This document shows positions 53,402-64,000 of a stretch of 64,000 bases of DNA, piece after piece; the first letter of the stretch is position 1; each line of letters opens with the position of its first letter. Source of the DNA: Gimesia sp. (lineage in GTDB: Bacteria; Planctomycetota; Planctomycetia; Planctomycetales; Planctomycetaceae). Made by a program: the position numbers and the translations under genes. The notes under the pieces are model-generated. The model saw only the letters and a list, made by a program, of their open reading frames with translations. It had not been told where the DNA came from and made no database searches. The DNA lies in NCBI RefSeq assembly GCF_040219335.1, contig NZ_JAVJSQ010000002.1:23138-87137 (forward strand). The letters run 5' to 3'.

Positions 53402-53857
53402 TCAGGAGAGACGGTTGGCGAGGTTGGCCTTGTGGTAGAGGGTGCCCAGCAGTTCCGAAATGGGGAAGTCATCACTGGTGCTGCTGGCTTCGATTTCGAG
53501 TTCGTTCACCCAGCGGTTGCGGAGGTCTTTTTCCAGCTGCTCGCGGGCCGAGCTGTTCAGTTCCTGGAAGTCGAACAGTTCCACAATATAGTGTTCAGAG
53601 GTATTGTCTGCATCCGGTTTGAGGGTGAAGGCGAGATGGGCCAGTGGTTCCCTGGCGATGATAAAGTCTTCGAAGGGAGCCAGTTCGAAAGATTTTTCCA
53701 GCTCGGAAATCAGACAGTGCTGAAAGGTTTCGTAGGGGCGCTTCCGTTCTCCGGGGAGCATGAATTCCTGACGTTCGTAGTTCCAGTGGACCAGCCAGTG
53801 AGGCTTTCCCTCGATGGTAGTCTGAAACAGGATGAATGCACCAACAAAGTTGCTCAT
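53402..53857 (-). CDS. Hypothetical protein, possibly a degenerate Nudix fold
   Basis: A 151-residue soluble protein. It opens with strands GAFILFQTTIEGKPHWLVHWN followed by FMLPGERKRPYETFQHCLISELEKSFEL, which has the spacing of a Nudix helix (Gly, then Glu, then a Ser-Glu pair) but lacks the REUxEE metal-binding residues. If it is a Nudix relative it has lost hydrolase activity. The C-terminal half is acidic. It has no close partner; the ribosome-binding site is weak. I would treat the function as unknown. Confidence 0.6.
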   Translation of the reverse strand: MSNFVGAFILFQTTIEGKPHWLVHWNYERQEFMLPGERKRPYETFQHCLISELEKSFELAPFEDFIIAREPLAHLAFTLKPDADNTSEHYIVELFDFQELNSSAREQLEKDLRNRWVNELEIEASSTSDDFPISELLGTLYHKANLANRLS

Positions 53858-54267
53858 TGTTGTCGGTTAACCTTTCGCGGGTGGATGCTGCGCTCTGGAT
53901 GTTGAAACTAGATGGCCCAATCGAATTTTATCATCACAGCAGATTCAGATGTTGTTGATTTCAGCGAAAACATGCTCATCCTCGAAGAAAGTGAGCGCAG
54001 AGCCCAGATTCCACGCTATTAGGGGAACCGCAGATTTGTGGAATTCTGAGGGAAATTCAGATTTTATGATCTTTTTCCTGTTTCCCATTGCATGCGTAGA
54101 ATGGAAATTGTAGAATTACGCATAAGAGCTCACGTATGTAAGGTGAGCCCACAAAACTAATACAATCCCCCAAGACACCTGCCCCCTACACACCCGCCCC
54201 TGAAGGCAAACATTGTTGAGCCAACACTTTGGACCGTGTTTCGCCTGAGCGTAAGAAGGTTCCTTTA
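53858..54267. other. Intergenic region with C-rich leader before the FHA gene
   Basis: About 410 bases between divergent genes. It contains a candidate promoter (54088-54116) and a C-rich, G-poor stretch around 54165-54205 just upstream of the FHA start. No ORF is supported. Confidence 0.4.
54088..54116 (+). promoter_or_regulatory. Candidate sigma-70-type promoter for the FHA gene
   Basis: TTGCAT (54088-54093), 17-base spacer, TAGAAT (54111-54116). The -10 is good and the -35 weak. The leader would be about 145 bases. Confidence 0.35.
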
Positions 54268-54612
54268 ATGAAAATTCATCTAATCAGTGATCATCCCGAT
54301 TTACCGGATATCGAGGTCAGTGTTGATGAGTTACCCGTTGTAATGGGAAGAAGTAACAATTGTGATCTGCGTGTGCTGGATCCGATGATGAGCCGCCAGC
54401 AGTGTGAATTGACCTTCCTGAACAACTCCGTTCGCGTACGTGACCTGGAATCGACCAACGGTACGATCGTGAACTCGGAAACCGTGCATGAAGCTCCCCT
54501 CTACCCGGGCGATATTCTGACCATCGGAATGGCCAACTATGTCATCAGTTACTATGATGGCGAAGGTCAGGAAAGTTTCGAAGAGAGCTATTTCTCCGAG
54601 AACCCGGTTTAA
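54268..54612 (+). CDS. Stand-alone FHA-domain protein
   Basis: A 114-residue protein consisting of one FHA phosphothreonine-recognition domain and a short acidic tail. The ATG at 54268, preceded by AAGG, is the natural start. The domain motifs are PVVMGRSNNCDLRV (the Arg that binds phosphate), MMSRQQCEL (Ser-Arg, with Gln in place of the usual His) and RDLESTNGTIVN. It would bind Thr-phosphorylated partners of Ser/Thr kinases in the cytoplasm. The acidic C-terminus (GEGQESFEESYFSENP) may itself be phosphorylated. No kinase gene is next to it. Confidence 0.85.
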   Translation: MKIHLISDHPDLPDIEVSVDELPVVMGRSNNCDLRVLDPMMSRQQCELTFLNNSVRVRDLESTNGTIVNSETVHEAPLYPGDILTIGMANYVISYYDGEGQESFEESYFSENPV

Positions 54613-54705
54613 CAATTCCGCCTGAAGGCGGACCTCTCCCCTGGCTGACAGTGTAGTGGAATCGATTCCTGCACGTTGAATTTCTACTGAGAAATCGAAA
54701 CAGCC

Positions 54706-55215
54706 ATGTCTCACTCTGAAGAACTGTTTGATGTTGTCGATGCCGACGACCGGGTCTTGGAACAACTGCCCCGCTCCGTCGTCCACGCCCGCAAGCTCCT
54801 GCATCGTGCCGCGAATATTTTTGTCTTCAATTCCCGCGGAGAACTGCTGCTGCAGTATCGCGCCGCGACCAAAGACGAGTACCCCCTGACCTACACTTCC
54901 TCCGCTTCCGGTCATCTGAGTGCCGGCGAGGATTATGCCGAGTCGGCCCGACGTGAGATGCAGGAGGAGATCGGGATTACGACTCCCCTGGAGCGACTGG
55001 CGAAATTTCCCGGAACCCCCCAGAATGCTTATGAGCATACGGTTCTGTATCGCACCGTTTCCGATGGCCCCTTCACGTTTGATCCGGTTGAGATTGAACG
55101 TGCGGAATTTTTCAGCTTGAACGACATCGAACGAATGCTGGAGGAAAACGCGGAAGGTTTCACGCCTCCTTTCAGGCAACTCTTTCGCTGGTACCGCGCC
55201 TGTTACCGGGATTGA
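54706..55215 (+). CDS. Nudix hydrolase (IPP-isomerase/YfcD-like)
   Basis: A 169-residue Nudix protein. The Nudix box [20 protein letters not shown] followed by IG is intact near residues 67-88, including the REMQEE metal-binding glutamates. The N-terminus [19 protein letters not shown] ... [20 protein letters not shown] is characteristic of the YfcD / isopentenyl-diphosphate-isomerase-like subgroup. Substrate is unknown: nucleotide or diphosphate metabolites are possible, and some relatives act as IPP isomerases. Cytoplasmic, single gene. Confidence 0.88.
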   Translation: MSHSEELFDVVDADDRVLEQLPRSVVHARKLLHRAANIFVFNSRGELLLQYRAATKDEYPLTYTSSASGHLSAGEDYAESARREMQEEIGITTPLERLAKFPGTPQNAYEHTVLYRTVSDGPFTFDPVEIERAEFFSLNDIERMLEENAEGFTPPFRQLFRWYRACYRD

Positions 55216-55337
55216 GCGTCTGCACGGAAACCTGCGGGAAGTTCAGCGGAGCACATGGCAGGAAACCTTCAACGTGAGGTATGCTTTTCGTGACCAGGGA
55301 AGTATTATTCAGGCTGATTCCCTTTCTCCTTGTCTAA

Positions 55338-57209
55338 ATGCGATCAATTATGAGCTCAAAACCAGCCCTCTCTAAGAACACTGTAGTGGGACTCCTTCTG
55401 ATCTGGGGAACTCCCTTGCTGCTGGCCGGGCTGATCCTGCAGCAGACCGCTGCGTTTCGAAATTCTAAAAGTGCAACCTTTGATGAAACCTACTATCTAA
55501 GCACCGCTCTGAAGACGGTTCACCAGGGGTTTCTGGACACACGGATCAGTGGGGAAGGCGTTGCGCCGCTGCCGATCATCTTGGATTACCTGCCGGTCGT
55601 CTGGAATGAGGAGGGCAGTCTGCGTGAGAATCCCTGGGAAGGTGAAGTCAGTGATCCTGTATTGATCCGGCGCGCCCGAGGACTCAATTCGATTCTGGTG
55701 GGAATACCAACGATGTTGGTGGTGTACTGCTGGCTCTATCGTCGACGCGGTTACCTGGCGGCTTTGCTGGGCGGCGCGCTGGTTACTTTTTCCCCGACGA
55801 TGGAAGCTCACTTTTCCCTGGCCACGACGGATGCCTGTTTTACACTGATGGCGCTGATTGCACTGGCGACACTGGTCCGTTACTGGAAACAGCCCGGCGC
55901 GTGGAATCTGTTCTGGGTTGCTCTGGCGGTTTCTGTAGCCATCTCGGCGAAGTACTCGGGGATTCTGTTGCTGCCTTGTACCTTGTTGATTGTCAGTCTG
56001 GTCGCTCTACAGAAATGGACCTCATTTTCCAAAGCGGCGGTCTGGTCTCTGGCGAAACGGGTCACGCTGGTCTTTGGAGTGTTTCTACTCATGTTCGTTC
56101 CGCTGACCTGGGCGCTGCATCTGTTCTCATTTACGGGGCCTTTGAAAAATGTTCCTTACGCCGAAACCCCCGATTACTCTCCCTGGGTCAAGATGCTCGG
56201 TCGGGGCCCGACGGCTCAGAAGATTATGGAAATCGCACACAATGATATTAAGCGGCCTGCTCCTTTTGCGGGGGTGTTGTTTCAGTTCCAGCATAACGAG
56301 GCAGGCCATGATGCCTATCTGATGGGGGAACTCTCCAAGAGTGGCTGGTGGTATTTCTTTCCCCTGGCCTGGCTCTGGAAAAGTACACCCGTGGAACTGC
56401 TGCTGACGGTGATCAGCCTGTGTCTGCTTCTCTTTCTGTGGGGCGATTTGAAACGGCTGGTGAGGCCAGTTCCCGCTCCTGTTTCTGAACTTCCTGTTGA
56501 GGAAGAGCAACAGACCGATGTCAATGCACCGACGAGCCATGCACCTCTGATCTGGGTGCTGGCTGTGGTCGTATTTATGGGGATGTCTTTGACCAGTCGC
56601 TTGAATCTGGGACAACGTTACCTGCTACTCCTCTATCCCCTGCTGTTTCTGTTCAGCATCGATCAGATGTGGCGCTGGTTCGAAGGTCGGCTGGGGCTGC
56701 TGATGGCAGTGTCGGTGGCCTTGATCGGTTTTCAGGTGCAGTCGATTGTTTCGGTTCAACCCAATTATCTGTCCTACTTCAATGATGGAATTGGCGGGCC
56801 TCAAGCGGGGCACAAATACCTGCTGGATTCAAACCTTGACTGGGGCCAGGACTTGCCTGCGCTCAAGAAGATTATGGACGAACTGCCACTCGAGGATCAG
56901 AAGAACTCATTGATTTACTACTTCGGGACCGCTCGACCGGATGTGTTCGGAATTAAAGCAGCCCCGCTTCATGCCAATCTGGATGCTGATCCAGACCAGT
57001 GGAAATACATGATTATCTCGGCGAATCATCTGCAGGGACTGTATGCTCACGAGGAGGATCCCTGTGCTGAGTTCCGGAAGCTGGAACCATTCAAGATGGC
57101 CAATTATTCGATTTACGTCTTTGATCTGCAGAGTCCGGAAGCAAAGCAGGCTTTGAAGCATTGTCTGAAAATCTATCAGAAATACGAGGACGAGCAGCAG
57201 GAAAAATAG
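55338..57209 (+). CDS. Membrane glycosyltransferase, GT39/ArnT-like (GT-C fold)
   Basis: A 623-residue integral membrane protein with about ten hydrophobic helices. The first loop carries the acidic motif TFDETYYLS (residues about 47-55), where GT-C enzymes place their catalytic Asp/Glu, and a later loop has ATTDACFTLMALIALA. PDYSPWVKMLGRGPTAQ and YLLDSNLDWGQDLPALK resemble dolichol/polyprenyl-phosphate-mannose protein mannosyltransferase-type proteins that are frequent in planctomycetes. It probably transfers a polyprenyl-linked sugar on the outer face of the membrane. The start may be the ATG at 55338 or the one at 55350; neither has a strong ribosome-binding site. Confidence 0.78.
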   Translation: MRSIMSSKPALSKNTVVGLLLIWGTPLLLAGLILQQTAAFRNSKSATFDETYYLSTALKTVHQGFLDTRISGEGVAPLPIILDYLPVVWNEEGSLRENPWEGEVSDPVLIRRARGLNSILVGIPTMLVVYCWLYRRRGYLAALLGGALVTFSPTMEAHFSLATTDACFTLMALIALATLVRYWKQPGAWNLFWVALAVSVAISAKYSGILLLPCTLLIVSLVALQKWTSFSKAAVWSLAKRVTLVFGVFLLMFVPLTWALHLFSFTGPLKNVPYAETPDYSPWVKMLGRGPTAQKIMEIAHNDIKRPAPFAGVLFQFQHNEAGHDAYLMGELSKSGWWYFFPLAWLWKSTPVELLLTVISLCLLLFLWGDLKRLVRPVPAPVSELPVEEEQQTDVNAPTSHAPLIWVLAVVVFMGMSLTSRLNLGQRYLLLLYPLLFLFSIDQMWRWFEGRLGLLMAVSVALIGFQVQSIVSVQPNYLSYFNDGIGGPQAGHKYLLDSNLDWGQDLPALKKIMDELPLEDQKNSLIYYFGTARPDVFGIKAAPLHANLDADPDQWKYMIISANHLQGLYAHEEDPCAEFRKLEPFKMANYSIYVFDLQSPEAKQALKHCLKIYQKYEDEQQEK

Positions 57210-57365
57210 TGTGGTTTTCTCTATATGCCTGTTCTGGTGAGATCGATCCTCTCGACTTTTGTTGAGACTATGGTTCCGGCTGCGGTCACCTGTTAGAATA
57301 AACGAATCTTAATATGTCGCTGAGACTGTGGTTCGCCTCCTGTTCTAACCAAAGTGGGGACTGCT

Positions 57366-60632
<3,267 letters not shown>

Positions 60633-60635
60633 CCG

Positions 60636-62087
60636 ATGCAGAACATGACAGATCAACTGACAATGCAGGTCAATCGCCGGTCATTTCTGCGCCAGAACAC
60701 TGCCGGTGTGGGGCTGGCAGCACTCGCGACGCTGCTTATAGAATCACAGACAGACATTTTGCGGGCGGCTGAACCAAAGCCGACTGTTACCAGCGGTCTG
60801 CACTTCCCCGCACGGGCGAAACGGGTGATCTACCTGAGTCAGTCGGGGGCACCTTCGCAGCTCGATCTGTTCGACTATAAACCCGGCCTGAAGAAGTTTC
60901 ACAAGACAGAACTCCCAGATTCGATCCGCCAGGGCCAGCGGCTGACGGGGATGACTTCCGGCCAGAAGAGCTTTCCGATCGCTGCCTCGATGTTCAAGTT
61001 CGCCCGGCAGGGAGAGTCCGGCACCTGGATGAGCGAACTTATGCCGCACACGGCGAAGATTGCCGACGAGATCTGTGTGGTCAAGTCGCTATTCACCGAA
61101 GCCATCAACCACGATCCTGCGATTACATTTCTGCAGACCGGCAGTATTCAGGCGGGCCGCCCCAGCATGGGTTCCTGGATTTCTTATGGACTGGGGAGCG
61201 AGAACCGGGATTTACCGACGTTTGTGGCACTCACTTCGGGAGCCGGCGGACAGCCTCTGTATGATCGTCTCTGGGGGAGCGGGTTTCTGCCCACGAAACA
61301 TCAGGGAGTGAAGTTCCGACGCTCCAGCGATCCGGTGCTGTTTCTCTCGAATCCGCCGGGGATCGACTCCGAGCTGCGACGCGAGATGCTGGATGAACTG
61401 GGGACGCTGAATCGGATGGCGCTGGAGGAAAAAGGTGATCCCGAAATTGCGACTCGCATCTCCCAGTATGAACTTGCGTTTCGGATGCAGACCTCGGTTC
61501 CGGAACTGGCCGATCTGTCACAGGAGTCAGCCGAGACCTTTGCACTCTATGGAGAACAGGCGAAACAACCGGGCACGTACGCCGCGAACTGTCTGCTGGC
61601 CCGTCGTCTGGCCGAACGGGGTGTGCGGTTCATTCAACTGTATCACCGGGGCTGGGATCATCATCTCAACCTGCCGAGTAAGATCAAACAGCTGACCGGA
61701 GAGACCGACCAGGCGACGGCAGCGTTGATTCTCGATCTCAAACAACGGGGCATGCTGGATGACACGCTGGTGGTCTGGGCGGGAGAATTTGGTCGGACCG
61801 TTTACTGCCAGGGAACGCTCACCGCGTCGAATTATGGCCGCGATCATCACCCGCGGTGTTTCACGGTCTGGGCTGCCGGCGGCGGAATCAAGCCGGGGAT
61901 GACATACGGGGCGACTGACGACTTCAGTTATAACATCACCGAAAACCCGCTGCCCGTGCATGATCTGAATGCGACGATCCTGCACTGCCTGGGAATTGAT
62001 CACAAAAAACTGACGTTCAAATTCCAGGGCCGCGACTACCGCCTGACCGACGTGCACGGGAACGTGGCACAGCCGCTGTTGAGTTAA
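60636..62087 (+). CDS. DUF1501 family protein paired with the DUF1549/DUF1553 protein
   Basis: A 483-residue DUF1501 protein starting three bases after the upstream stop. The N-terminus has NRRSFLRQNTAGVGLAALAT, a twin-arginine signal, so it is exported folded. Family motifs are YLSQSGAPSQLDLFDYKPGL near residue 66 and the C-terminal VWAGEFGRTVYCQ followed by GRDHHPRCFTVW. The DUF1501 fold is related to alkaline-phosphatase/sulfatase enzymes and could bind metals. Co-occurrence with the PSCyt1/PSD1 partner is conserved in the phylum and suggests a two-protein extracytoplasmic system. Compared with the copy at 326-1666 it is about 35 residues longer. Confidence 0.92.
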   Translation: MQNMTDQLTMQVNRRSFLRQNTAGVGLAALATLLIESQTDILRAAEPKPTVTSGLHFPARAKRVIYLSQSGAPSQLDLFDYKPGLKKFHKTELPDSIRQGQRLTGMTSGQKSFPIAASMFKFARQGESGTWMSELMPHTAKIADEICVVKSLFTEAINHDPAITFLQTGSIQAGRPSMGSWISYGLGSENRDLPTFVALTSGAGGQPLYDRLWGSGFLPTKHQGVKFRRSSDPVLFLSNPPGIDSELRREMLDELGTLNRMALEEKGDPEIATRISQYELAFRMQTSVPELADLSQESAETFALYGEQAKQPGTYAANCLLARRLAERGVRFIQLYHRGWDHHLNLPSKIKQLTGETDQATAALILDLKQRGMLDDTLVVWAGEFGRTVYCQGTLTASNYGRDHHPRCFTVWAAGGGIKPGMTYGATDDFSYNITENPLPVHDLNATILHCLGIDHKKLTFKFQGRDYRLTDVHGNVAQPLLS

Positions 62088-62251
62088 CCTGTTGCCACTC
62101 TACCAATAATCAGCTAGAGTCCGGGCCTCAGTCAGCCGTTTCTGAAAAATGCGGGAACTTGACTGTGCCGACATGCGTCATTGAGTGAGACCGTCGCCGG
62201 CTCTGCCGGGACGCTGCATCGCAATTCACTATCTGACAAGGAGTTCAAGAG

Positions 62252-62647
62252 ATGAAACGCTGGTCTGTTCCTCTACTGGTCGTGCTGGTTGTCGTCAGTC
62301 TGGTTTCCAACAGCTTGTGGAGTGCGCCTGAGGCGGAGTCGGAACAGGACAAGGTGTCAGCTTTACTGAAACGCATTGAGCAACTGGAGCAGCGGGTTGA
62401 GCAACTGGAAGGGACGCGTCCGATGACGATCATGCCGACATATCCCCAGGTACAGCTGCGCGATCTGCAACAGAACATGCCTCCTGCAGCTACGATTCCT
62501 CCGGGCTGGAAAGAGCAGCAGATTAACGGGATGAAATATTACATCGTTCCGCTGCAGTCATCCCAGGTGGAAAGCGACATCAAAAGAGTAGCCCCCAGTT
62601 TGCCTCGGAAGGCGGAGTCAACTCCGCGCTCCCCGGGTACTGATTGA
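62252..62647 (+). CDS. Small exported coiled-coil protein
   Basis: A 131-residue protein with an uncleaved or cleaved N-terminal hydrophobic segment (SVPLLVVLVVVSLVSNSLW), then a heptad-repeat coiled coil (KVSALLKRIEQLEQRVEQLEG, residues about 34-55), then a Pro/Gln-rich tail with the segment MKYYIVPLQ. AAGGAG precedes the ATG. It may be a periplasmic oligomer or anchoring protein. Function unknown. It does not obviously belong to the DUF1501 operon; 165 bases separate them. Confidence 0.7.
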   Translation: MKRWSVPLLVVLVVVSLVSNSLWSAPEAESEQDKVSALLKRIEQLEQRVEQLEGTRPMTIMPTYPQVQLRDLQQNMPPAATIPPGWKEQQINGMKYYIVPLQSSQVESDIKRVAPSLPRKAESTPRSPGTD

Positions 62648-62812
62648 ATTCGCGTAATCTTTTCTCGCGTGCTCTCGTACACTCTCATCCGGACTGCGGG
62701 GTGGTTATACTGTCGGCTGGCCCTTTGGGGCTGAGAACTTACCAGATCAGCACGCAGGCGACAGGCAAACATGCTTGAAGGATTGCCTGCAACAGGACAC
62801 CGATAGAGACCC

Positions 62813-63133
62813 ATGGAACTGACCCCGACCGAACTGAAACGCCTCGACGACCAGACGCTGCTCATCACCTGGAGCGACGGACAACGGAAACGCTATGCGG
62901 TCTCTGACCTGCGTAAAGCCTGCCCCTGTGTGATGTGTCGCAATGAACGGAAGGCGGCCGAACACGCACCACAGCAGCTGACGATTCTGGCTCCGACCGA
63001 ACTGGCACCGCTCAAAATCGACCGCATGGCACTGGCCGGCAACTACGCCTACCGCATCACCTTCAGCGATGGCCACAACACGGGCCTGTTTACCTTCGAG
63101 CACCTGCGTGAACTGGGTGAAGTTGAGGAATAG
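62813..63133 (+). CDS. DUF971 domain protein (gamma-butyrobetaine-hydroxylase N-terminal-like)
   Basis: A 106-residue protein matching DUF971: LLITWSDGQRKRYAVSDLRKACPCVMCRNE with the CxxCxxC zinc-like motif in ACPCVMC (Cys residues near 36-41), then YAYRITFSDGHNTGLFTFEHL. The family is the zinc-binding N-terminal module of gamma-butyrobetaine hydroxylases but also occurs alone, often near Fe-S or Mrp-type genes. Function in isolation is not defined. It is transcribed with its neighbours in one direction, with moderate gaps. Confidence 0.85.
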   Translation: MELTPTELKRLDDQTLLITWSDGQRKRYAVSDLRKACPCVMCRNERKAAEHAPQQLTILAPTELAPLKIDRMALAGNYAYRITFSDGHNTGLFTFEHLRELGEVEE

Positions 63134-63208
63134 CTGAGTCCGGATTGACCGTGCTCCTTTCAGCAGGTAAGATGTACACGATCACAGTTGTCTTACAGGT
63201 TTGTCTGT

Positions 63209-63682
63209 ATGTTCTATCGACGCTCCCTTTCACTGCGTGTGTGTCTGGTTGCCAGCCTGTGTTCCCTGCTGGTCGGCGGTGGTGTCGTGTTCGTGTTGAC
63301 GCGTCCCTGGCACTATGCGCCTGAGATTCGTACCATCAACGTGCTTTCTACCTCGGACAGCGATCTACTGCAGGTGGAACTGCTCGCGCATCCCCCGTGG
63401 TCACAGCAACTGATCTACGATTATGCGGTCAACCGCGAAGCCGGCACGATCGATCTCTATACCACGTATGTGATCTGGGCGCCGCTGTCCAACCTTCCCG
63501 ACTCTGATGCAGCGACGGTCCCGGATTTCACGATCCTGATCCCGGCGGAAAAACTTCGCCCCGGCACTTACCAGGTCCGGCGGTATTGGAAAGGGCAATG
63601 GACCAGCATCGGTACCCTGCAACAGGATGACCGGGAACGCCTGCGATGGGAACAGCGGGTGATGCCGGGAGATGAACCGTGA
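63209..63682 (+). CDS. Hypothetical membrane-anchored protein
   Basis: A 157-residue protein (ATG at 63209, giving MFYRRSLSLRVCLVAS; an earlier start at 63188 is possible). One N-terminal transmembrane segment (CLVASLCSLLVGGGVVFVL) is followed by a beta-rich exported domain (IRTINVLSTSDSDLLQVELL ... TYQVRRYWKGQWTSIG). No family recognised. It precedes the last, truncated gene by 90 bases. Confidence 0.6.
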   Translation: MFYRRSLSLRVCLVASLCSLLVGGGVVFVLTRPWHYAPEIRTINVLSTSDSDLLQVELLAHPPWSQQLIYDYAVNREAGTIDLYTTYVIWAPLSNLPDSDAATVPDFTILIPAEKLRPGTYQVRRYWKGQWTSIGTLQQDDRERLRWEQRVMPGDEP

Positions 63683-63772
63683 GCTTGTCCTGGACCATGA
63701 CTATTGATCAGAATGGGCACACAGAATCCGTACTTAATTTAAATTACAGAGATCAATCGAACGGAAGAGACT

Positions 63773-64000
63773 ATGGCCGGACTGGCAGACCGCTTACCGA
63801 TGCTCGTTGAACTGCTTAGTGAGGATCGGGACATCGTACGGGCAAACGCAGCCGATCAGAAAAAGGACTGGAATGGCATTTGCAGCAGCACGTTGGCCAG
63901 CGACTTGCGTTTCTTTGCGATCGCCGATTATTTTCTGAAGCACGACATCGCTTCATTTCAGTCTCAACTTTCAGAAGCGGTCAAAATCAGGATTGAGATG
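63773..64000 (+). CDS. Partial gene, N-terminus of an unidentified protein (cut by window edge)
   Basis: An open frame of 76 codons from the ATG at 63773, with GGAAGAG just upstream and an in-frame stop ahead of it, continuing beyond the right edge. The visible residues (MAGLADRLPMLVELLSEDRD ... ASDLRFFAIADYFLKHD) are helical and hydrophilic with no signal peptide. The family cannot be told from this part. Confidence 0.6.
   Translation, partial: MAGLADRLPMLVELLSEDRDIVRANAADQKKDWNGICSSTLASDLRFFAIADYFLKHDIASFQSQLSEAVKIRIEM

Noticed and set aside
54616..54636. Terminator after the FHA gene (CCGCC/GGCGG hairpin)
   Set aside because: The stem is only about six pairs and no T tract follows.

Overview
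The window reads as chromosomal DNA of a planctomycete (Planctomycetota, probably a Gimesia/Planctomyces-type marine member; the genus is inference). The evidence is the set of lineage-typical families: two DUF1501 proteins, a PSCyt1/DUF1549-LamG-DUF1553 cytochrome-type protein directly upstream of one of them, a DUF1559 prepilin-like protein with a small lipoprotein partner, a multi-domain membrane Ser/Thr kinase with a long ectodomain, and many secreted hydrolases. Both strands are densely coded, with moderate GC, short intergenic gaps and several clear rho-independent terminators. Both window edges cut genes: recQ on the left and an unidentified ORF on the right.

Layout. 0-10.5 kb: RecQ N-terminus, DUF1501, a cyclopropane-synthase-type lipid methyltransferase coupled to a flavin reductase, a secreted FAD oxidoreductase and three secreted proteins (two are hydrolases). 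10.5-18.2 kb: a DUF1559/lipoprotein pair behind a near-perfect sigma-54 promoter, an HdeD-like membrane protein, a lipoprotein, small conserved-looking proteins, an S1/P1-nuclease-like secreted enzyme and an orphan SUKH-3 immunity protein. 18.2-24.8 kb: an AT-richer accessory stretch with a degenerate tRNA-like sequence, a WGR-domain protein and a BlaI/BlaR1-type operon with its operators, closed by an intact tRNA-Met(CAT). 25-30.6 kb: sialidase, peptidase T, and an S41 protease translationally coupled to a beta-propeller protein. 30.7-38.2 kb: a signalling block (Ser/Thr kinase, FHA-GAF histidine kinase, pseudo-receiver, lipoprotein). 38.3-42.8 kb: Mn-type superoxide dismutase, a family 2 glycosyltransferase, a distant BshC-like protein and a FetB-like permease. 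43-46 kb: a metallophosphoesterase followed by BtaA and BtaB. 46-53.9 kb: APH/P-loop kinase, SpoIIAA-like protein, FetA-like ATPase coupled to a PfkB sugar kinase, SGNH hydrolase, iron alcohol dehydrogenase, exported glutathione peroxidase. 54-64 kb: FHA protein, Nudix hydrolase, membrane glycosyltransferase, the DUF1549/DUF1553-DUF1501 pair, and small proteins.

How the genes work together. The most coherent system is membrane-lipid remodelling at 43.1-46.0 kb. A PlcP-like phosphoesterase would strip headgroups from phospholipids, BtaA would add a homoserine headgroup to the resulting diacylglycerol, and BtaB would trimethylate it to the phosphorus-free betaine lipid DGTS. An intrinsic terminator hairpin overlaps the stop codon of the first gene. 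The second well-supported system is the BlaI/BlaR1-type operon. Its repressor operators flank and overlap the promoter, and its membrane protease carries a very long exported part ending in a thioredoxin domain. The third is the sigma-54-driven DUF1559/lipoprotein unit. No CRISPR array, complete insertion sequence, prophage or rRNA was seen.
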